64,000 nt of DNA, from positions 63,201,718 to 63,265,717 of the forward strand of contig JALGPY010000004.1 in NCBI GenBank assembly GCA_023055425.1, read 5' to 3'. Shown in pieces: positions 59,320 through 64,000 of this stretch. Below the pieces are notes generated by a model. It ran no database searches and had not been told where the DNA came from. It was given only the letters and a program-made list of their open reading frames with translations. The position numbers were made by a program, and so were the translations under genes. This DNA is from Linanthus parryae (taxonomy: Eukaryota > Streptophyta > Magnoliopsida > Ericales > Polemoniaceae). Within the stretch, counting starts at the first letter, position 1. Every line of letters begins with the position of its first letter.

Positions 59320-60790
59320 TTGACAAATGATATTCAATATAAAATCCATGGGATTGCCAAGATATCTTCCGGATGAACTCGTCCTCTTTATTTGAAGATT
59401 CAATTCTAGGTGAGATTTCTGTTCAACTAAGGTGTTTGAGGTACAAAAGATCTCCGACTTTGAAAACATACGATGTATCGTGATTGATTGCAGTAGTTTT
59501 CTAAAATTTTGTTGAGGCGAGAAACTTTGTTGAAGTCAACTTTTTTCGAAAATAGAAGTATCATCCGCAATTATTAAGTGTGATAACGTCGGAGAATTTC
59601 TACTAACAACTATGCCTTGTTCGTTGCCAATATTGGAGATGTATGTAATTGCATAAGACAATGACTCAAAGCCAATATGAAAAAGGTATGAAGATAATTT
59701 GTCACCTTGTCGAAGCCCATCTGTTCGCTGGAAGAAATATGATGGTTTCCCGTTTATGAGTACTAAGTACGAGATCATTCATCATTGTCACACAAATAAT
59801 AATAATTCTAATTAAAACAATACAAAATTGCATTCTTCGAAGACATTTTTGGTAAGAAATCCTGAAGACCTTGTCAAAGGCTTTTTTCATGTAACTTTAA
59901 AACAAAGGAAGCCTTTCTAGTCGATTCTTGGTGCCAGATATAGTGGAGTGCCTCCTGAGCTACAATAACATTTTTTCGTTATAACCATGCCCGAGATGAA
60001 AGCATTTTGGTTCTCTGAGAAAAGCGTGAGAAGCACTGTCCTAAGCATGTTTGAAATTACTTTTGTAATAATTTTGTATGATGCGTTTGCACTGATGGAC
60101 TATGTACATTTTCTTGTATTCTCTGAGTATGACCCCCCCCCCCCCCGGTTTAGAGTGTTAAGGACAAATTTCGTGATAAACCCTACTTTATACCATTATG
60201 TTGATATAATTCCACGATAATTTCAACAGAAACTGGAGCTTTATTTTTGCCTGGTTTGAAAACTGATGTTTTAACCTCTATAGCTGTGAAGGGTTGGTCT
60301 AGCTGAATTTCCTATAAAGGGGTCAAATGTGAAGTGATAAATTGCGGGAAGTCCTAGTGTAGGGAAGGGGCTGTATAACTGAAAGAACTTCATGTGAGGA
60401 TAAACTTGTAATATTATAGTAGAGGGTTGCCAATATTGGGCAACGTTTTAAGGAACTCATTGTTAGATGAGAAAATGCCACTAATTAACTTCCTATTTCT
60501 ACGGATGGTAGCTGCTAAGTGGAAGAATTTTTGTATTCATGTCTCCGCTGTGAAGCCACTTCTGTTTTGATCTCTGCCTCCAATAGAGCTCTTGTTGTTG
60601 ATACAAATTGTCTAGAACATCTCTAGCTAATTGTTCATTGACTACTGCTTTTCCATGATGTGCATCTTATGTGTTTCCAATGTTTTTGATATGTTGTTGC
60701 AGTGTCAACAGTTGTCTCGATTCCTCAATTTGTCTTTTGTTAAACTTTTGACTGAGAGGTTGCTCCAGTAATATAGATGCTTAAGAATGG
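59320..60790 (-). pseudogene. LINE (L1-type) reverse-transcriptase fragment, reverse
   Basis: On the minus strand, from right to left: ELYWRQRSKQKWLHSGDMNT (about 60590-60530, the L1 YWxQRSRxxWLxxGDxNT motif), then KAFDKVFRISYQKCLRRMQF (about 59885-59830), VLINGKPSYFFQRTDGLRQG and DKLSSYLFHIGFESLSYAI (59750-59660), and LIIADDTSIF (about 59565, the catalytic [FY]ADD box with I for F). A decayed LENYCNQS region follows to about 59400. Several frameshifts and stops separate these pieces; no endonuclease or RNase H was seen. It is an old truncated copy. Confidence 0.85.
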
Positions 60791-60968
60791 ATTCTTGCTT
60801 TCTTACTAATTGAAATTTAGAAGAGCCTCTATTCAGAAGTCACTAATTTGATAGTAAACCCTAAAAGTGTTGCCAAACAATTTTATGATTATAATTTCAG
60901 TCAGCTTATTCACCACAAATTATTTTCATCAATTTATTGAGATTTTAAGCTAGAACCAAACAGACTCT

Positions 60969-61147
60969 TAGGGCATGTTTGGTATCAGCTGAAAATCTAG
61001 AAAATCGGCTAGAAAAAATTTGGGTCAAAAATTTATAACTGAACTGAAAATCAAAATCCGTTTGGTATGATCTGAAATTATAGATTACTAATTTGATCAA
61101 TTTAACAAATTTTGGAGAAATATTTAGTGAATTACTTAAATAAGCCC

Positions 61148-61201
<54 letters not shown>

Positions 61202-62392
61202 AAGCCCACTTTTAAATGAACTAAGATCATGCTAGCGTCAAAAACACATTAAAATTATTTCTCTAATATTTCAGTCGCATAATCCCCATTTTAAAAGATT
61301 CTATAATTTTATATAGATTATTTTAATCTTTACATTTTCAGGGCATGTTCGGTGCCAACTGAAAATCTAACTAATCAGCAGCAAAAATTAAAGAAAATAA
61401 GCTGGCTGAAAATCTGAAATAGTCAAAAGTTCTAAATATGTTTGGTACAGGATTACTATCTGCAGAATGTGAGAGAATATTCAAAATTGAAGATTAAATA
61501 ATCTGCATATTATTGGCCCAAAACAAATTTTAATCAGAATTGCAAAATAGTGAAACAAACGATATTGAAGTAAATTGATCGATATTAGGCCTTGTTTGGT
61601 ATCAGCTGAAAATCTAGAAAATTGGTTGAAAAAAATCTGGGTGAAAAATCAAGCTGAACTGAAAATCCACATCGTCTGATATGAGTTGAGATTGTAAATT
61701 ATTTATTTGATCCATTTGACAAAATTTAAATATATATATAAAATCAATTTCTTGGATAATCCACTTTTAAATGAAGCACGATGATGCTAATGTGAAAAAC
61801 ACATTAAAATATGTTTTTCTGAGATTTTCAGAGCAATAATCCTCAATTTTAGAGATTCTACAATTGCCCTAAGATTATTTTAATTTGCAGATTTTTAGTT
61901 TGAAATTTTGTGTCATGGCAAATGAAATTAAATTAAAAGGGTAAATTTTAATCAAATCGAATTATAATCCGAGTTTCCAAACATGTACTTAATCAAAACT
62001 GATTGAAATTCGGGTTCCCAAACATGCATCCTGTTAACATTTTGTGCAAAAACAAACCAAATTAAAGTAAAATGAATCTGATTAAAATCGGTGTTCCCAA
62101 GCATTTACTTAAAGCTTGTTTGGTTCTATCTTAAAATCTCAATAATTTGGGTGAATAAGCTCGCTGAAATTATAATTTGAACTTGTGATACATGTAACAT
62201 TTTATGCGTTAACACAAATTAATAATTCGTGCATAAAAGAGAGGGTAAAATATGATATTTTAAAATCTATAAATTATTAGCTAACTTAAATCAAAATCTG
62301 ACTCAAAAAATCTACAATTAATCGAGATTGATTGAACTTCTTGACAGATTTTAATAATGAGATTTTAATTGCCAACCGAATATGCGCTCAGT
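60969..62392. mobile_element. Cluster of MITE-like inverted repeats
   Basis: GGGCATGTTTGGTATCAGCT at about 60971, GGGCATGTTCGGTGCC at 61341, GGCCTTGTTTGGTATCAGCT at 61589 and GCTTGTTTGG at about 62114 face complementary ends: CCAAACATGTACTTA at 61977, CCAAACATGCATCC at ~62017, CCAAGCATTTACTTA at ~62097 and GCCAACCGAATATGCGC at ~62372. Repeated GCTGAAAATC boxes lie inside each left end. These look like nested or adjacent members of one MITE family; individual boundaries are not resolved and nothing is coded. Confidence 0.5.
61136..61213. repeat. Poly(T) run flanked by direct repeats
   Basis: TTAAATAAGCCCACTTTT occurs on both sides (61136-61153 and 61196-61213) of a run of more than 40 T. The arrangement is that of a target-primed insertion in which only the tail was inserted. 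Confidence 0.7.
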
Positions 62393-62456
62393 GAGATGCA
62401 CACAAGCTAGTATGGAAAGCACAATCATCTCAATTATCTCAAAAAATTCTGTCAAA

Positions 62457-62756
62457 CTATAAAAAAAGACACTAAAAACTAAGTTATCCAAGGCCTCATA
62501 ATTATTTGGTTCCCAAACAGAAAAAATTGGGTTTTCCCTCCCATCCCCAATCTCGGACAGCATCATCTTTTGTCTTCCCTTCCCTTCCCTACACTAATCT
62601 CTCTCTCTCTCTCTCAGACCCATCGTCCTTCTATTCAGATTCTGAGTCGCCCGTCGCGTTGATTCACTCTGGGAACAACTTTCTTCGTTCGTAAAAGCAA
62701 AAGTGAGGATTACCCCACTTTTACATTGTGCTTTGCCCGTACTTTCCATCTCCAAG
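62457..62756 (+). promoter_or_regulatory. Candidate host-gene core promoter and 5' UTR exon
   Basis: A TATA-like CTATAAAAAAA at 62457 is followed by a pyrimidine-rich leader (CCCTTCCCTTCC, then a CT run at 62601-62618), typical of plant 5' UTRs. CCAAG followed by GTCCGT at 62756/62757 is a plausible splice donor. The repeat-rich DNA ends just before this point. Inference only, as no transcript is available. Confidence 0.45.
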
Positions 62757-63387
62757 GTCCGTTCACTTCCTTCTCACCCTTTTGACATTATTATTGTTTC
62801 TGTATCTTCTTCTTTTACTTAGTTTTTGTGGGACAATGATTACCCTCACGAGCTTCATCATTCTGACACTAAATCTCATGTGGGTTTTCTACTCCAGCCG
62901 CTGATGATTTTGCTGGTCCTTATGCAATAATTTCCCCCTTTTTCTCCGTTTCCCCTTTTGATGAATACTCAGAAATCAATTTATTTGTCAAGTTTTTTGT
63001 AATGGCAAAAAGTGGTCCGAAAGAGCCCTGCCTGCCTTTGAGAGTGACTGGTAGTTGTGCATTTATGCAATTCTTTGTCCTTATCACAGGCCTAAACAAT
63101 GTCTCCTGCATTCCACATGCCTTTTTTCAAGCTTTTTCGAATTTGGGTTTGAGAGTTCAAGGGTTTTTGGTGGTGGGTTTTTGATTAAATCTGTGTCTCA
63201 CTGATTTTTCTTGGTATCTCCAAGCAGCAGAAGCTGTGTTCATTTGAAGCTTTGGAGCTCTTAGATTGCTGGGTTCGTGCGTTGCGAATATAAGAATATT
63301 GCGGAAATTGGAATTGAGGACCACGTTTTTTATGCGAGTTTTGGGATCTTTTGTAAGGGTTTGAACTGAATTCCATGTGTTTGCCCA

Positions 63388-63644
63388 ATGTGTGACTCGG
63401 CAGAAGTGAGTTCTGCAGTAAACTTGTAAGTTTGTGAAGTCCTGCGTTTTTCTGATTTATGTATTTTCCATTCATTTAAGAAGCAACGAGACGTTGTGTC
63501 TCCAATCATCCAAGAACTTTGAACTTTTGGCATCTATTGTATTGCAGGCGTTCTTCAAATTATATTCGTCCCAGTGAGGGTTCTTGTCAATCTGAAAGTC
63601 ATCTATATGGTGCACTTGAAACTCGGAATGATGATTCTTTAGTG
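63388..63644 (+). CDS. First coding exons of an unidentified host gene (partial)
   Basis: The ATG at 63388 opens a frame of 12 codons (MCDSAEVSSAVN) plus two bases, ending at a strong donor CTT|GTAAGT (63425/63426). The next acceptor TATTGCAG ends at 63547. Spliced, the frame runs open through the exon 63548-63644 (residues include RSSNYIRPSEGSCQS and LYGALETRNDDSLV) to a second donor GTG|GTAAGT at 63644/63645. The 135 spliced bases make exactly 45 codons. An upstream acceptor CCAAGCAG near 63227 would join the 5' UTR exon. The protein family is not recognised; the gene continues beyond the window. The main alternative is chance agreement of splice sites. Confidence 0.5.
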
Positions 63645-64000
63645 GTAAGTGCTGATCCCGTAGCCCTTCTCCCACTTAGTGCTTAATACGGGGCTTTTAT
63701 CTTAGGGAGGTCTCTCACCGTATTGCATTTGTTATGGCCATTTCAATTGTCGGATGGCGATTTGTGCTTCTTATATTTTGGAGCACCATTGCTTCATGCG
63801 TTATACTCTAAATCTTGTATATTTCCTGTTGTTTATATTTCTCTTCTCACTATGATCTAGTTACTTTTGATGGGTTCTACTGTAGAATACTTTTGGATAC
63901 CAGGTTCCCTAACAAATTAAGCCGATGCTGATTGTGCATATAGTGTCGCTTACTCTCTTTTGACATATCGTTTTTTGAGATATTGTTCGTGATGTTCTTA
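63645..64000 (+). other. Probable intron of the host gene
   Basis: T-rich sequence following the donor at 63645. No further exon is recognised before the window ends. Confidence 0.35.

Overview
This window is intergenic DNA from a flowering plant, most likely a eudicot; the species cannot be read from it. Nearly everything in it is nested transposable elements: Ty1/copia and Ty3/gypsy LTR retrotransposons, LINE fragments, a hAT-type and a CACTA-type DNA element, and simple repeats. Only the last 1.5 kb looks like host gene sequence: a CT-rich 5' UTR and the first two coding exons of an unidentified gene that runs off the right edge.

Left part (1-13500). A reverse-strand gypsy fragment (1-488) abuts an old gypsy LTR relic (490-1081 plus 6733-9374). 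That relic is split by copia element A (about 1082-6731), which has ~500 bp LTRs and a broken gag-pol. Next come a copia 5' LTR and gag fragment (10191-11733) interrupted by a hAT-type MITE with an 8-bp target duplication, then a LINE 3' end (12005-13070) and a long compound microsatellite.

Middle (13527-27112). Copia elements B (reverse, 13527-19973) and C (forward, 21005-27112) share a lineage with element D (reverse, 52480-56871). All three have short LTRs (176-191 bp) beginning TGTTATGAAA in element sense, an ACACGTTATCAGCACG-like primer site (one base changed in B), the same polypurine tract and the same duplicated 3' module. Their leaders hold arrays of short hairpins. In B and D these have variable but self-complementary stems around a constant TTCAG/TTCGG loop on the + strand (CTGAA/CCGAA in element RNA). 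In C there are seven long hairpins of another sequence plus several tRNA-like units.

Right part (29093-56984). A reverse-oriented, non-autonomous gypsy element with a tRNA-Asp-type primer site and a TCTAG target duplication has been cut by three later insertions: G (30227-35978, in its left LTR), an LTR-int-LTR-int-LTR tandem element T (37738-48374, in its internal part), and D (in its right LTR). T itself carries a CACTA-type element. D has LTRs that look identical, an intact 372-residue gag frame and no pol, so it probably moved recently with proteins supplied by a relative.

Right edge (56990-64000). AT-rich repeat sequence, a (CT)n tract, a reverse-strand LINE reverse-transcriptase fragment (59320-60790), a MITE-like cluster containing a tail-only poly(T) insertion, and the start of the host gene (about 62450 onward).
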